A DNA stretch of 64,000 nucleotides from Dirofilaria immitis (GCA_024305405.1 JAKNDB010000109.1:1922001-1986000), one strand, 5' to 3'; shown: positions 1 to 13,869, counted from the first letter of the stretch. Notes: generated by a model not told the origin, from the sequence alone. Program-made: numbers and translations.

Positions 1-111
1 AAATTTTATGTATAAAATGCGTATTCGTTTTGCATAGCAAATTTTACAATAGGATTCAATCTATTAATAGTATTAGTGAAAGTAAAATTGATTTTAATAT
101 CAATGATTGCT

Positions 112-117
112 TTTATT
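112..117 (-). terminator. poly(A) signal AATAAA, ERGIC2 gene
   Basis: Canonical hexamer on the minus strand, 73 bases beyond the ERGIC2 stop codon, at the distance expected for a nematode cleavage site. Seen directly; use is inferred. Confidence 0.5.
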
Positions 118-189
118 TGGAAAACAATGCTCCCATCTATCACAGATTCATAATATTTCAAACCTAAATAATCATGCTTCTCGTGATAC

Positions 190-3100
190 TTAAGTATCAA
201 TAACAATACCGGGTTGCACAATCTCTAAATGCGAATTGACTGACCGGATTTTCTTTATTCTTTTAGACGTACTTGTCCAAACAGTTGATAGACGTACAAA
301 TATGCTATTAAGCACAATACTTGTCGCAAAAACTCCGCCGACTGCAGAACATAAACGTACAAGTATTTGCAGCAGCGAGCTGTAAAGAAAATATCACAGC
401 ATATTATTTGGTGTAACTATGATTATTCTATTCATCACTAATGTTAGAAAGTTCTTATTTAATCCTTATTCTAAAGTGAGCGAACCCAATAATTTCTTTT
501 AATATAGCTATTTCGAAAAAGAAAAACTTACGACTGAATACGCCTAACTTCAATAACTGTCGCTGCAAATTCATAATGGATAATAATAGCTGCATGTTTG
601 TGCACATCTTTTTGGGCGTTTTTTCTGCAAAATTCTATTTCACAGCATCTAATATATTAGAACTGTACCAACATAAACTCATTTGTAATTGTGATAGCAA
701 ATTTTTCAACCTCACTACACAAAAAGATCTGAACACTTTCAACAGATAATCATGACTTGAAAGATATTTTAAAAGGATTGTAAATGCAAAAAATTATTAA
801 ATTTAATTATCAGTTTTACAAAACGAATTAAGATATCTATTCCAAAACAATGTCTTTGGTAAAAATAATTTGAAATTATTTTGTAAAACCAAACCATAAA
901 TGTCACAGAATACTGATATGTAAGTGTAGAACCACCAAAAGACCACTGTGATATATTCTAGTAGGTACTATTTTTAAAAATAACGAAATTCGTCAACACC
1001 TGAAACGAAAATAACTAACAAAGTTGAAAGGGAATTTTTCAACATTTTAACTAGGCTAGAAAAAGACATAAATGCATAAATAATTACATTAATAAATTCC
1101 CTTTTTATTTTTTTTCGTAAATATGTGCTTTTACGAAAATAAAAATCACAAAAGAAATGATTCATAAGAGAGAATCAAACACACATATATATATTTGCCA
1201 ATAATGAATTTTTATAAAAACGCCAAGAGATATGCGTAGGCTAAATTATAACCCTAAATCTAACCTGTTTCAGAAATCTGTTCTACTCCTGCCAGTGGAG
1301 TTACGAGGCCGTATATTCTGGGACCGAAATTGAATCGCTCAATTCGGTGAGAAACATTACCAGCTAGAAAGAAGCAACTGCATTTGCTCGTAGTCAGTAT
1401 TCATTTTAAAGTGACAATTCACTATTCAAAGTAATTTGATCACACAACGTATTCGTTTAATGGATAATACTGATAAAAGATTCTCTACCACTTGGTGAAA
1501 CAAAGAGACCAATAATGAATTTTTATGAAAAATGCCAATGAATAGTTTTGTTATATAATCTAAAATAATAAGTTAGAATCGCTAAATTAAAAGACAGAAA
1601 AATATAGCAACTCATTTCAGAATATGCAATTATGTAAAAGAACATACGGCTAGAAATTCCACCAAAATGAGCAAAAATGCCGTCGACGCCAAGACCTTTG
1701 CCAGTGCTAACAACAAAGCTATCACCTTTGACTTTGTTGACTCGCATGCGACCATGAATTCGACAAGCGGTACCTTCATTCTTTTCTGAATTACCTGTAA
1801 TCGGAAAATTAGAGATAGTTGTAATTTAATTTTTAATTTCAAATTATGACTTTTTGATTTCCCTCTGCAAAACAAGTAAAAAAAGCTGTAGTATGTTTTG
1901 ATTGTATTACCATAATGACAATTTTCATCCAGACTTTCCCCTTTGATCGCGCAACGATCTTTTCCAAAAGGAGAGTAGAATAACATCACATAGTAAGAGA
2001 AGTTTTATCACTATTTTAACTGCAGCCAATACTGGGAAAAGTTCTTTTATGTGACGACCGAAAAGGAATCGAGTTATGGTTTTTATCTTTCTTTTTACTA
2101 TTTCGAAAGATGATCGAATAAAACTTACTTGCAACAACATGAAATACATTGAATCCATTTCCAATCAGTATCAATGTTCCACCGTCCAAGGATTGCTTTG
2201 GATTTTCTTCCTTTCCAACTGTATTGCATGTGCTTCTTCACGCTGCTTTGTTTCTGCTTCGGTTTTCAAACCCTCCTCCACTCGTCCGCTAACAAAAGTC
2301 ATCTACAGAACTTCACTAATGTTCAATAAACAAATATCTTAAAATTGATAGAGTGAAAACTAATTTACGAGGCAAATCATCGCAGAAAAATCCTGTAACA
2401 ACTATCGAGAAAAACAACACAGTGCGGTACATATTTAAGTGACTTAAAAACAAAATACGATTCTTTTACCCTAAAGTATAAGTGCATGACGTGTTGAAAA
2501 CGAATCGAATTACTTCATCAAGACTCTTAAACAACGTGGTTCCTTCGCTGGTATGACGTTGTACTTTTTCAATTCGTTCCAATACATCGCTTCTTTTTCC
2601 GTAAACTCGAAACGCGTTGGATCATGTTTGAATTCATTCACAGAACCGAATTCATTTGAAGCAGTACCCGTAAGATGTGCCATCAAATTTGTACAAGGAG
2701 TTGCAACAATTATATCCAATTCCAACTCAGGATGCCTGAATTTACAAATAAGAGACCACGCTTCCAAATTTCATTCATAATGCATAACTCTGCATGAAGG
2801 ATAAATCTTATAGTGAAAATGAAAGAAAATTTTCTACTTACTCACTGAAAGCTGTATCTACTGAGAATCTATAATAATGTCCTTCTTCACCATAAAAATA
2901 ATTCCGCAACTCGCCAAAGATCAACGCTACGATGATGAGGAATGATAAACTTGCAACTGCAAATTAGGAGAATGATTAAATAAATTCAAGTCCTTATTCA
3001 AATTTTCCTCTACTTAAGCTAAAATAAAATTGTTGCAACCGAATGTCAAACACATTCAACATGAAACTGTTTTGATATGCATATAAAGTGGCACTACATA

Positions 3101-3485
3101 TAACATAAGAAAAATATCCGAGTGTGCGGATCTTCATAATTTGCCGTCTGAACAATCAGTTTCTTAAGATTTCGTAGGTCAAGTTTAACCGTATAATGTT
3201 GGACTTAAAAATTTACTTCGACAGCTATACATCAAGACGTTATTTTCCAGGAAGCAGCTAAAAACGTATATAGATTATTCGCTGAAAATTTAACATATGC
3301 CTTTTCCGAGCCATAATCAAGATAATCCGGAATGATTTTGAAAGTAACTCACGGAATCCACCGGTAGCTCGCTTCTCCTCACTAACTTCATCCACAGTTT
3401 TATTAAATGCATCAAAATCCCGAACAACCTCCCGGACCGTCGGACGTCTGTGACGAAGAGTCGTACTGGTCAACAGCGATGACAT
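190..3485 (-). CDS. ERGIC2: ERGIC2 / Erv41-type ER-Golgi cargo receptor (9 exons)
   Basis: Membrane protein of COPII vesicles and the ER-Golgi intermediate compartment; the family works with ERGIC3/Erv46 in cargo retrieval. Exons, 5' to 3': 3353-3485, 2842-2956, 2514-2735, 2129-2302, 1648-1794, 1265-1363, about 896-999, 532-624, 190-379. Exon 1 has the family N-terminus (VVRDFDAFNK). Exon 2 holds the first membrane helix (LSFLIIVALIFGELRNYF). Exon 3 starts the lumenal domain (LELDIIVATPC). Exon 5 has ACRIHGRMRVNKVKG, the hallmark ACRIHG segment; exon 6 NVSHRIERFNFG; the last exon the second helix (VRLCSAVGGVFATS). ATG at 3485 lies 14 bases after a splice acceptor. Exons 3, 4 and 7 need added bases to keep frame (about 2545, 2205, 978 and 938), with splice phases agreeing for exons 3 and 4. 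The junction of exons 7 and 8 is unresolved. Identity is secure, exact joins less so. Confidence 0.88.
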
Positions 3486-3499
3486 ATCCACATTTAACC

Positions 3500-3508
3500 C
3501 TGCAAAGT
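3500..3508 (-). promoter_or_regulatory. candidate trans-splice acceptor before ERGIC2 start
   Basis: Minus-strand acceptor ending in TTTGCAG, 14 bases upstream of the ERGIC2 ATG. Such a short leader after an acceptor is typical of spliced-leader addition in nematodes. An ordinary 5' UTR intron would look the same. Confidence 0.4.
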
Positions 3509-4574
3509 GTCATCGATTTAAAAAGAATTTTAAGAGCGATTATGGAATAAGATATCGGTATAAGAGACAATGTGTTCTATGAGAAGTAAATATAGCTACA
3601 AGAAGAATAAAATAGAACATTTATATTTATGAAGAATGTTAGGAATAGAAGATACAGCGAAATTCGCGAAATATTAGACATTTGTGGGAATTATGTTTAT
3701 TCATTTTTGGCAAGTTGAGTCTTGGCCAACAGTGATCAAAATTGCTTTTGTCGCGGAATATGGTACGGTTCGTGGACAAAGTAGAGGTGACCAGTGTCAT
3801 TGTTTGTGGTGAGATATGTGTGCGTATCGACTAGACGATTGATTTGATTTTCATCGGCCATTAGAATAAAAGTGTTGTGATACGCAGCATGCAACGTATA
3901 CAAAGCGTTGCATGATAAGCTCACATTTCTGCTAATTCACTCTTTTGAAAGACATGATACGTTGTATGGGATGTAGAGGAAAATGGTTGGTTAAAGTACA
4001 CGTGAATTTTTGTTGTGAAATGTTAAATAATGTTGAGATAGACTTCTGCTAAGAAGGTTAGGATGGCCTTGCTAGAATGAAGTGAACCTTAAGTGAGAGC
4101 AATTTTAAAACCAACGATAAAATTTCGATGAAAGTTACTCGAAATGTTGATAGTAATATGGAGTTTAATGCTGTTGTTCAGAATAGTTGTTGTTGACTCA
4201 TCAAACAAAATAGCATGTTTATAATGTATAATTTAACTTGAATTTATTGAATATATATAGTACTTCTCAGAACACTTCGACGGCGCAAAACATAGATATT
4301 ACGTCGAAATATTTGAAAAAATTCAGATTAAAATTGATTTCCTTTGATATGATTGATTACTTCTACTCCATTGATAAGCATGAATTCTGCACTCAAATTA
4401 AATTTTGCTCATTATCAGATTTAATGGTTCACAATTTTAAAGCTAGACTACTTTTACAAAATTTTGAAAGAGTTAATAATTGGATTTTGGGAAATGAAAT
4501 TCTACGCTTTTGTTTGACTAGATACTTGCACAAACAATTAAAAAGGAAGAAAGAATCTTCCATTCTTTTTACTC
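3509..4574. other. intergenic region between ERGIC2 and the M1 peptidase, two doubtful ORFs
   Basis: No recognised gene. A minus-strand ORF of about 62 codons (3736-3924) has mixed, protein-like composition and could begin after an acceptor (TTAGCAG near 3930), but it matches no family I know and has no visible partner exon. A plus-strand ORF of 122 codons (4238-4606) is uninterrupted but Ile/Leu/Phe/Lys-rich, and it overlaps the peptidase poly(A) signal. At this A+T level one ORF of that length by chance in 64 kb is not surprising. Confidence 0.4.
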
Positions 4575-4580
4575 TTTATT
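4575..4580 (-). terminator. poly(A) signal AATAAA, M1 aminopeptidase gene
   Basis: Minus-strand hexamer about 106 bases past the peptidase stop codon at 4686. Seen directly; use is inferred. Confidence 0.45.
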
Positions 4581-4685
4581 TTATGAGCGATTCGTTCTGT
4601 TTTTAAACTTGTTATTCAGTTACTACCTAATATGACATTTCTAGTGGAGTGAGTTCTGTGATTTCATAGTTTAGTAGCTATTGGT

Positions 4686-7600
4686 TCATGGTTGTTTAAT
4701 AACTCTCAATAAAAAGTGTTCAATTCTTGGCGTAGCAATTTCATCGATCCATTGAAATTTGCGACGTAGGTAATCGATATGTGACTTCATATAATGACCC
4801 CAGTCTGGTATAACATTGACCAGCCATTCTAGTTCGCTCGATGAACGTACCGAATGTACAAGTATTTGAGCTACTTGAGTTGTTTGATCTGTTTCGATCG
4901 AAAATAGCAATTTACGCTCCATCAATGGCATGCCAGCGATTTCTTTCCAAAATAAAGCTCGAAATTTCTTATTGTAAAGCAGTGTGAACTCATTCTGCAA
5001 TAATTTTTTCATTACTTAGAAAAAAATTCAAATCGGAATCATAATAGAAATTGGTAAAGCTAACTAAATCAATTTCAAATAGTTTAATTAAGTGATCTGT
5101 TTTAGAGTTTATATTAAAACTCAATTATTCGAGTCCATTCGAAAATAACTGTTCCAAACCTACGTAAATTTTTACGTATGTATGACAGTGGTCACTACTT
5201 GCTTTTGCACTTCAATTACCACAATTATTACAAGCATCTAACTGAAATATCAGATTCACAGAAAGAAACCATAATTATTACGTGGCACTCTCTGTATTTT
5301 ATGTATAGAATTATTCTCAAGAATTGCACCTGTTTTCACTCTAAGAATTCAAAATAGGTCCAATTCTTCAGTTGCGAATGAGACGAAATCATTTTATAAA
5401 ATTATAGTTTATCACTCAGAATTCTATTCTTTACATTGATCGAATTAAGAAAATATGTGTGTATCTCTCTGTGATAATGTTGCATAAATTGATTTTTCAT
5501 TTATCCGTTTAACACTTTTTTGAATCCAAATAATAAAAATAATCACGATCTGTGTAATATGCAGATGGTAGATTATTTTAATCATTCATTACTCATCGTT
5601 TTTCATCTTAGAAAATGTTTAACGGATTGGTTTCCGCTGATAAAACTATTCTTACAATGCATGTTGTCTTTTCCATATCCTTAATGAAAAGTGAAAATTT
5701 GGAGGAAGGTCCTCACATAGATATGCTGCCTCAGACTGAGATGCTTAATTATATTTTATCTGTAGCAAAAGTGATTATTTTCGATCATCTAGAAGAGAAA
5801 TAAATTTAAAGTGAAAAAAGGAAGGATATATTTAGCAACTGGAAAAATCTCAAATATCTGACATATCTTAGAATCCTATGTCCGGATCTTTCCAAATTTT
5901 TTTCTTTTCAATTTTTCCCCTGGATGAATGAACTCTGTCGTTGTTTTGACAGTCGCATGACATAGGGCGGTAAATGTAGCATTATTCATTTTAATAGGGA
6001 AACAGAAACTGGTACAACAAAAGAATTTCAATTGGCGACGAATCATTCTATCGACTCATCTTTCATATTCTTTACTAAATATCATTACTGATGGAAAAGT
6101 AAGGCGAAATCTTTTTGTATGGTTTATGATTTAATGGTTTCTTAGTGAAAGATGTTGTTTTTTCTTTTTCTTCATTCAACAATCTTTTTCTATGAAACTA
6201 TATATATAGTTTCGGAGTAGCATCATTATGACTAGCTGAATTATGAAAAAAACAAAAACAAGTCTTTCATCGATACGTCTGAGTACGACAAGTAATTAGA
6301 TTTGCTTCAAATATTATTCGTTTATTTCGAAGACGTTGGGCAAAAATTCACCTGGATTATATTGATTAACGAATAAAATTTAGAAAGGCACGCACGTTCG
6401 TAACATCATGATTTGGTACGCTATTAAGAGTTTTGAGATATTATCACTTCAAATCACAATTTGTATAATTTCATTTTTCATTAAACTTAATGTAATTGAA
6501 ATATAATGTTCACTTAGTTACCTGCAACATAGCAGTATATATAGCAGCATTTCGCGTTGCAATGATCTGACTAGCAACTTTCTTGAGAATATGTTCATTG
6601 CGTACACATGTAGCCAGTTGTACTGTAGTTTTCCATTTACCGCTAAATTGCTTCAAGCCATTTTCAACCAAATCATATCCTTCTTTTGTGCCTCTTGTAA
6701 ACAAATGATGGCAAATAGCAGTCATTTGCGAGTAGTGATCGCCTTCTGTTAAGCCACCTGATTTTAACCATTTCTTCACCTAGATGAAAACGATTGAGCT
6801 GATGTTGCAAAAGTAATGAAATAATGAAATAGGATCAACTTTCTTGAAATCAATAAAAGTGACATTTGTTACTGCAGAAAATTAACTTTGTCTTCTGGAT
6901 CGCAAGTTGACAAATTCACTGCACATCGAAGTTTATAAAATTGAATGAGTCGATTTGCATCAAGCAACCATAGTGCGGCTAATTCAGGCTTTTTTTCGTA
7001 TCATCCATTACCTTATCAAGCCATTCAGTTACCTAAGTATTGAAAAATAAATAAAGGCTTAGTCTGATCTTTGGGAAGCGTTAGGACATTAGTTTTTACT
7101 TTAACTTGCCACAGAATATCAGTCTCGTCATCAGTTTTAGATTTTAATAATCTCGATAGAATTAACATATATCGGAAGTTGAAATATCGTATTAAAGGCC
7201 TTATCTGAACCTCTTTTAGAAATAATAAAAGTAAGCTGTTGATTGAACTTCCGCGAAACATGTCGAAAAAGCGATATAATGCATCCAAACCAAATAATAA
7301 AGACCAACATCATTTTCTTTCGTTAGATAGCTGAAACATTTTCTGCAATTGTCTTTCTGAACATCGGTTGGAACTTTGAAAAAAAGAAAAAAAAACAATT
7401 GAAAAGCGATACAAATATGTGATGTAGAAAATGTACGCTTGCCTTAAAATGTACAAATAGACTTCCGGAACATTTGACTGTTTAAGGTAGAATTCTGAAT
7501 CGAATATCAGTTGTATGCGGGAGTATAGTGGTATGGATAAATGATTTTCGTGTAACTAAAACATTTCTCTTTCGTTTCATCGAAAACTTTAAAAGTTTTC

Positions 7601-10600
7601 ATTTGTATGTTTTAACAAAATTTTAGACAATTGGGTCCTACCAGTCTTGCTAACATTTTCCAGTTTTCAATATCATAATTGACACGATATGGATATTTCC
7701 AATTAACATTTGCCAAAAGTGTTGCTGAAGCTTGTGCTTTCTTGTCCATGAACACAACAGTTTTGTTATGTAACCACAATTCTCTTATTGTATCACCTAA
7801 AAATCTATTTGCAGGAAAAAAATCTCGGCAAATGAACAGAAACTTTAGTTATATTTTCAATATATGCTTGAAATGTATTAAATATCTACATACATTTTTG
7901 CTTACCGAAAAAATTAGTTTTGGAGCTTAACTGGTAAGTGAATGGGATTGACCAGAATTGTTGTTCTTGAGATGACCGCCATTTTTCGTTTATTTTCCGA
8001 TGACGACGCTCCTTTTTCTTCTACCAACAGGATTACCACCTCCGATCTGACTTTTTAAAAATTTTCTTGCCCAGAAATCATGCTTGAACTAGCTATGGAA
8101 AGCATCCGATTTCACAAAACCACAGATTTATTAAAGAAACTAACTGTTTGTTTCAATTTGACTTCTTTCCTCGAATTGGGCAGCATATTGTTTATAAAAT
8201 CAAAATAAAAGAATGATGATACTTCTTCATCGTTTGCAACTTCAGTTTTTTGGATCTACCTACAAGATATTTTGTATATAACATCTGTCTCAGAAGTAAC
8301 TCCTTCTCCTTATTTCGTGATTGTGCTACTTTATTCTATAAATTCCCGAAAGCCAGTAAATAAAATGTACAAAAAGTCACCTGTTTTGCGAAATTTCATT
8401 CTTGAGCGAATCGGAATTTTATCCATCCATTTCTTCCTTTTCATTTTTTAATCGATTCATTAGAATTCTTAACATCATAACTAACATCTCGTAAATATAT
8501 GATGTAACGATTTTGATCGGATAGTCGCGGAATAAGATGTATAGTACCGTAGTTGTAGTTTCGACTTAAAGGAGATTTACTTCAAAAAATATTCATATTA
8601 ATCCAGTAGTTTCTTCGAAATATTTTCTAAAAAACAACTCAACTTCCAGTAAAAAAAATGAAAGGTAAAGAGAGATTTGGACAGCACTTTTAATAATCGC
8701 AGAAGTACGTTTAAAATAATACACTTTGATTATGCAAAATCTGACTGCTCTTCGAGCTTTCTGTGTATAACTCGGGAACGTGCATCAGATAAATTGGAAT
8801 AAGAAAAACAAAATTCGATTATTCCGATAATTAGATTCTGTATCATTGAACTTCTGTATCCTAGTATATTTGATAAAGATAGTGATAACTTCATGAGAAG
8901 CCAAAGAAAATAGATGACGAAGAGTCCAAAGAATAGGAGGTAGATAATTCTAGAATTTCCACTGTATTATTTTAAACATGCCTCAGACTAATCAACACAC
9001 GATATTTGCTTGATACTTACTCACCTTACCATTACTTCAGGCATTCCGTCATTAATAAGCCATGGTTCAATAACATTTTCAAGTTTCCTATTTTCCAGAC
9101 CATGCTTAGTATAAATTGGCATTGCTTTCCACAATGCTGATCGTCCAACACTTTTATAGGCGTTTGTTTTCAAAAATCTGAATACAAAGAAAGATTTCTG
9201 GGTTTTATAAAACCAGATTAACAGTAGTATGTCATAATTTGAACCACGCGCAGTATTCCAAAACACACGTACGTTTACCTCCTGACACCTTCACGGAAGT
9301 TATTCTCACCGACCAGATCACACATCATCTTGACAATAGCAGCTCCTTTCGTATACAAGTGATAAGGATTGAAAGCTTTTTCTACCTCCGCTTCCGTTCT
9401 GAAACGCTTTACTAGCGGCATTTTCTCATTTGACGTCTGAAACAATCCAATTAAGAAATTGAAGAGGAGAAAAATTTTGAAGATTTTTTGAAAAGAAAAA
9501 AGAGTGAGGCAGAACAGAAAATTTGAAAATTTCGAAAACCTGTCTCGAAAGTAGCTGAGAAAGACGAAGAAAGTATTCATTAATGGCCAGAATAGGACGT
9601 TGTTTTTTCAGAAAATCATTTGCGTAATACGACGCAAAGCCTTCACTTATCCATAGTTCAGACCAGTCATTTATAGTAACCAAATTTCCAAACCTGGTGA
9701 TATTGTCAAATCGGAATTATTTTGCTTGCTTCTTAAAACATTTAAAAAATATATCAGTATGAATTTTTAAATATTTACCATTGATGGACAAGTTCATGTG
9801 TAATGATTTTTTCAATATCATATTGTTCAGCCAATAAATCCACTGTCATATTTGCGTTACCTCAATGATAATTATTAAACATTATCAATCGAAAATGAAA
9901 TTTATCTTGAATTCGAAATAAAATATATGCTTCAGTACATTGAGGATAATTGTATGTCATATATTACACATAAAGTTTTTTGAAAATTTACTCTCGAGCA
10001 ACGAATCTAATAAAAACATTTCCTTCTGGAATATAACTAATCCCCAATTTTCCATACCGCCATTTGGAAATGAATGAGCAGCTACAAAATCGATTTTCGA
10101 AAGAGGATATGGTACCTGAAATATGTCGAAATTTTCATGCAAATCTAAACTTTTAAATGGCAAGAAATTACGATAATGAGTGAAAATTATGAATTTTTAA
10201 AGTAATCAAGTATTTCAACTTTTCAATTTAATTTAGTTTGGTCTAACTTGATTTGTTTCCATTCATCATTTTTATTTTACTTAAAGACGTTCTCTCGTCT
10301 ATCTATCAAAATTATTTAATTAATCAATTAACCTAACATTATGACAAACTCAGTACCTCAGATTAAATTTATGATCTACCATATATATATGCAATACCAA
10401 AATTGATGTATTAGATTTTGATTGAAGCTTACAACAAACTCTTTTGAAAGTTGATCAAATATATAGGGAGAGAAGTTTGCAGCAAATTCGGCGTGAACGA
10501 GATCTTCTGGAAATGTCCATATGGTAAGTGATACATCATATCCGGTGCTCCTTTCTAAGCTGTTAAATGGACCTCAAATATTTGTACTTAACTGTTTATT

Positions 10601-13600
10601 GGAGTAATCTTTCATAATTTTGATTTTTGCACATAAATTTGATTTAACGTTTCAATATATTCGAATCAAAATCCAAGTCGAGAATTTATGATGTCTAACG
10701 AACATTTTGGAACTATGTAATTCAAAGGGTACCAAAAGAAAATGCGAGTAAAAACGTTGGAATTGGTGGCGTTTCTCGGAATTTGGTGAGAACAAAAGAG
10801 CGTCCTTGTTTCTGAATGAAATGAAGTGGTGCTGCATTTGTTAAAACGGTGATCGAACTTGAATGCAGTATGGTGATATTGTATGTGGTCTTAAAATGAT
10901 ATATTATTTTAAAAAGATATTTGAGGTTCATAATCATTTCTAGAACATAACTTATGATGCTCGAAATCGGATAACACAATCTTGGATATTTTCTCATGCT
11001 TTTACTTTCTATTAAGATTTCACAGTAATACGTGAAATACGCATCATCAACGTTTTACTAAGTATTTATTGAATGATTACTTTTATTGCGTTTACCAAAT
11101 TGTATTAATTTTTTAAAAAAAAACATTTTAACTGAAATATTTTCGAATATTTTGAAAAAAATTATTGTCATTAAATTCTAATTATGTAAACTTGACACCT
11201 TCCAATTTGGTTCATCCCAACATGGAAAAAAGTTCTGGCCAATGATGGCTGGAATTTTGTGGTGAAACTGATTACTGGTAAGTGCTGATTTCTTGGTGAG
11301 AGATTATCATCCTGGAATATTGAGTGCCGTATTCATAAATTTACAGAACTTTAATTAGCATTTGAAATAATGAAAAATAATGGCACTTTCGTTAAGTGAT
11401 GCTAAAAGAGAAACGTAACGGACGAATATATCATGTTGTATTTTGATGAATATCCCACATATATAACAGTATCATGTTATTTCAAGAAGGATAGAAAAGT
11501 AAATATTAAGATTATGCAAATATTCCTTACATTTCTTATACCGCGATAACACTGCACTCCTTCATTGTGATCCTCGCAAATCGTAGTAACAAATTGAATT
11601 TCGAGTTCATACCTGCAGTATTCTGACATGCACTGCATTCATATGAAACAATTTATCATAAATCCATCATTTTATCATAGCATTGAATGATTTTCTTTTA
11701 ATATCTCAGTTTTGTTCTCTTTCCCATAAAAACTCTTCTTATATTCCTACATGCTCTTTTAACGAAATCTTAATATCATTTAAAAAAGCGAACCATCCAT
11801 GTTTCAAAGGTTCTTTAAGTAGAAGTCGAATTATCCTGGCGCGTTGCTCTCGTTTGAATGTCTCTATGTCAACATTCTTACCTGAAAAATTATGGTAAGT
11901 TAGAGCAAACGAAATCAAAGACTGCAAAATCATTTATTCCGCTGCAATCCATTTATGAAGTTTCGGTTCAAGAAACTGAATGTTTTGTGCTCAGAATTTA
12001 TGCAACATAAGGTAAGAAATAATTGTAAATCATCTTCTGCCAAGATTAGAACAGCGAATGAGCGAACCTCGATGATTTAGACGTACTTTGTCGATACGTA
12101 CATTTGCCGCTGCATGGAAGACAACTTCATGGGATGTAGTAGAATTACCATATGATTCGAGAAGTACTGATACATTACCAAAAATTTGTTCTTTTGAAGT
12201 TACCTTCGTAAAATCTAACTGAATAGGAATTAGTTGTTACACTATTAATGGTTACTTAAAAGACTATTTAAGAAGTGGGAGTAAACATTTCAAATTTTAT
12301 GTTATTAGATGAAGATATAAATATAGTAATTGAAAGACTTTGCAATACTTCTATTAAGAAATACTTCATAAAACTATATGCTTCAATTAACTCAAAACGA
12401 TTATTTCCCATTTCATACCTATTGACATTTATTTCATTGTGTAATGAATTAAGTTGAAGATGATCTAATATTCTAATGTGAGAAAATACCTGCAGATCAT
12501 AATGCTCGGGTCGAAGTGTTTTGGGTAGTCTTGACAATGGTACTTTCCGATATTTCTGAGTTACAGCAGTATTCGCAAAGAAATGAAATGATTTTAGAGC
12601 GATAGAATTTAATGAAGGTGGATATATACCCAACAACGTAATATTTTTCACCACTGTTTCTTCTCCAATATCCTGATATATGTCTTTTATTCAAAAATTC
12701 AGATTAAATAATACAAATATGATAAATATTCTTTATTTGATCTCAGTATTGAATTGTTTTGAAAGTCACTCATATTTGAGATTTAAGTTCATAATGAATG
12801 ATAGTTTTGCTGATAGTTCAACTAGCAGATAGATCAAAATAAATGTTCAAACGAGTGTCCTGTTGATATGAAATTGTGTTGTCAATTAGAGACGGCAGTG
12901 CATGAGCATTTTGATAACGAATAATTATAGATTAGATAAAACGTTGAATAGTAATAATACCAGAACAACTTTAGAAGTGCTGATCGGTGGATTAATGCTC
13001 GAACTCGATATTGTTACTGTATTAATCAACGAACTTGTTATCTTAAATATTATCAATTTTATGAATTCTACACTGAATATAGCAAGAAGAACATGCCTTA
13101 CACAACCCTAGTTATGAATGGTGAATTAACCTGAGCATCTCAAAAAAATATCGACTTTGCAGAGATGTAGAAAAAGTTTGGAGCTCTGAACATCGGAAAG
13201 CTTAGAAAAGTAGTTCAGATTCTGATAGTCTTGTAAAATGATTGCAAAAAAGAAACAAATTGATAAATGGAAAAGAAGAAAAAGAGCAGAAGAACTGTTC
13301 ATAAATCATCAAATTTTTAGTGGTTCTTCATGTATGCAAAACAAACAAGTTAGTTCCCAATAAATATTATAAATTAAGAAAATAAGTATTAATCGATAAA
13401 TATGACAAATCGTACCAGTCGATCTTGGCTCTTTTCCGACTTGGCAACCCATTGCCCTAGTAAAAATGCCAATATTACGCCAAAAATGAACACCGTCAAT
13501 ATTAAGAAAAATAAAATACATTTTCCCAACCAATTCGAATATTTCTGGTTTAGAAATGAAGACTGTGATGAAAATGTGTCCACTGTACCTTAATTTTACT

Positions 13601-13869
13601 TCTTATTGATTTTTAGAAAATCAAAAACTGAATCGATATAGTATTTTTCGGATCAGTATGCGCCACAGAAGTTTAGGGGCTTTATAACAACAATCTACAT
13701 CAAGAATTTCCCATAGCTAAATGCAAAATCGCATCATACTATCTTAATGTTTAGGAAAATATTCTCGAGACAAACCTGGTGAGATGATAATTGAACTGGT
13801 ATCATTAATATTCCATAATTCAGCATTACCATTTGGCAAATTTTTCAGCGATGTTCGCTCACTAGTCAT
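4686..13869 (-). CDS. type II membrane M1 zinc aminopeptidase (aminopeptidase N-like)
   Basis: Ectoenzyme that removes N-terminal residues from peptides. Resolved 5' exons: 13776-13869, 13416-13588, 12490-12672, 12068-12218, 11751-11881, then many small exons to the stop at 4686. Exon 2 has a single membrane helix near residues 50-75 (LFFLILTVFIFGVILAFLLG), giving a cytoplasmic N-terminus. Then RLPKTLRPEHYDL opens the N-terminal beta domain. ARTFFPCWDEP precedes the catalytic domain. The exopeptidase motif reads GGMENWG (10041-10061) in place of the usual GAMEN. The zinc site HELVHQW is at 9778-9798, with the third ligand in ELWISEGFASYY about 20 residues on. KYPYRVNYDIENW opens the C-terminal ERAP1-like helical domain, which ends in WIDEIATPRIEHFL. 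A one-base shift is likely at 8013-8017. Catalytic residues are intact, so an active enzyme is inferred. The closest paralogue cannot be set from sequence alone. Confidence 0.9.

Noticed and set aside
3944..3964. Match to the first 11 bases of nematode miR-71 (TGAAAGACATG)
   Set aside because: The match stops there and the flanks form no obvious hairpin.
4238..4606. 122-codon plus-strand ORF between ERGIC2 and the M1 gene
   Set aside because: Composition follows the A+T bias, no family resemblance, no good acceptor or Kozak context, and it overlaps the peptidase poly(A) region. One such ORF is expected by chance.
5615..5803. 62-codon plus-strand ORF in an M1 peptidase intron
   Set aside because: No known motif, and a chance ORF is sufficient explanation; no splice or start context supports it.
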